From positions 167,892 to 231,891 of the forward strand of contig VXBP01010342.1 of the NCBI GenBank assembly GCA_013400115.1: a stretch of 64,000 nucleotides of DNA, in the 5' to 3' direction. The stretch is from Rhinopomastus cyanomelas. Its lineage: Eukaryota; Chordata; Aves; Bucerotiformes; Rhinopomastidae. Positions 63,561-64,000 of the stretch are shown piece after piece; the first letter of the stretch is position 1; every line of letters begins with the position of its first letter. The notes beneath the pieces were generated by a model. The model worked only from the letters and a program-made list of their open reading frames with translations. It made no database searches and had not been told where the DNA came from. The position numbers and the translations under genes were made by a program.

Positions 63561-64000
63561 CTAAACAAACAAACAGGGAAAAAAGACAAATCTTACTGAT
63601 GTAATAATATAAATTCTTGGAGTGGTTTGTTGTGTGCTTTTAAAAAAAACAAAATAAAAGACAGACATTTGCTCCAGATCTATATCTCAAACCAAATTCC
63701 TATGAAGTTGAGGATAAATTCTGATTTTTTTCTTAAACTTTACAGCATACCATCTGTACACTGAAAGCTCTGAATGCTGGCTGGTGGAGTCTTGAAGACG
63801 GATTCAATAAGCTGGACTTTGCCATATCAGGCTGCAAATAATTAATGCTTTCAAAATGACTTAAAACCAGTATCTTGCTAATTTTAAAAGCTTCACAGAA
63901 TTACATTTTGGGAGCTTCTATCGAAAAAACCACCCATCAAAAAACAAGAGCAAACTTGCATAGCTTCTTTGTTCTTAATTACTGTTCCTCTTATCTGGAA
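63561..64000 (-). other. AP3B1 intron, upstream part to window end
   Basis: Intronic sequence before the MIAKGK exon. It includes the exon-like candidate at 63751-63831. Nothing else is recognisable. Confidence 0.8.
63751..63831 (-). other. Candidate in-frame cassette or alternative first exon of AP3B1
   Basis: An 81-bp segment flanked on the minus strand by ttatttgcag and gtatgc is open in phase 0 for 27 codons (begins PDMAKSSLL, ends FRAFSVQM). It lies 190 bp upstream of the phase-0 MIAKGK exon, so including it would add 27 residues without shifting the frame. It holds an ATG with G at -3 and G at +4, so it could also be an alternative first exon. I do not recognise the peptide in AP3B1. 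The acceptor pyrimidine tract is weak, so a chance exon-like stretch is quite possible. Confidence 0.35.

Noticed and set aside
1..64000. A new multi-gene system, CRISPR array, or viral insertion
   Set aside because: No array-like spaced repeats and no gag/pol/env-type frames other than CR1 reverse transcriptase; all long frames are explained by AP3B1, CR1 or chance.

Overview
The window looks like a piece of bird nuclear genome. It is AT-rich, has no operon-like gene packing, and is littered with CR1 LINE retrotransposons. Many of these keep the 3' tip built from repeats of ATTCTATGA that is typical of avian CR1. The only cellular gene I can support is AP3B1, the beta-3A large subunit of the AP-3 adaptor complex, and it lies on the minus strand across the whole window. 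Fifteen consecutive coding exons run from 63560 down to 797. Every junction keeps the reading frame and every intron is GT-AG. Together they encode about 589 residues, roughly residues 69 to 657 of a protein of nearly 1,100 residues. The first coding exon(s) lie beyond 64000 and the hinge/ear exons lie below position 1. Chicken AP3B1 is Z-linked, so this is probably Z-chromosome sequence (inference only).

Layout, from high to low coordinates (transcription order): the 63486-63560 exon, then exons at 58344-58439, 54553-54713, 48421-48487, 40098-40277, 25098-25259, 22851-22948, 19355-19409, 19204-19275, 16799-16861, 15961-16093, 12114-12223, 4598-4774, 1865-2051 and 797-927. Intron sizes range from 79 bp (19276-19354) to about 14.8 kb (25260-40097). 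Almost all other recognisable content is CR1: about 16 fragments on the plus strand (antisense to AP3B1) and 5 on the minus strand. The youngest is at 51617-52961 and still carries a 421-codon open frame with the reverse transcriptase active-site motifs. Larger decayed copies are at 29876-31695 and 56135-57911.

Points that deserve a second look: (1) an exact 1,143-bp direct duplication (30677-31819 and 31821-32963) split by a single N, which looks like two overlapping contigs that were never merged; (2) an 81-bp in-frame, exon-like open segment at 63751-63831 upstream of the 63486-63560 exon, a candidate cassette exon or alternative first exon; (3) a near-palindromic CR1 pair at 52872-53058; (4) several short local repeats and hairpins; and (5) intronic AT-rich stretches with homeodomain/octamer-type words that could be conserved regulatory elements. 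I see no tRNA, rRNA, CRISPR array or novel multi-gene system here.
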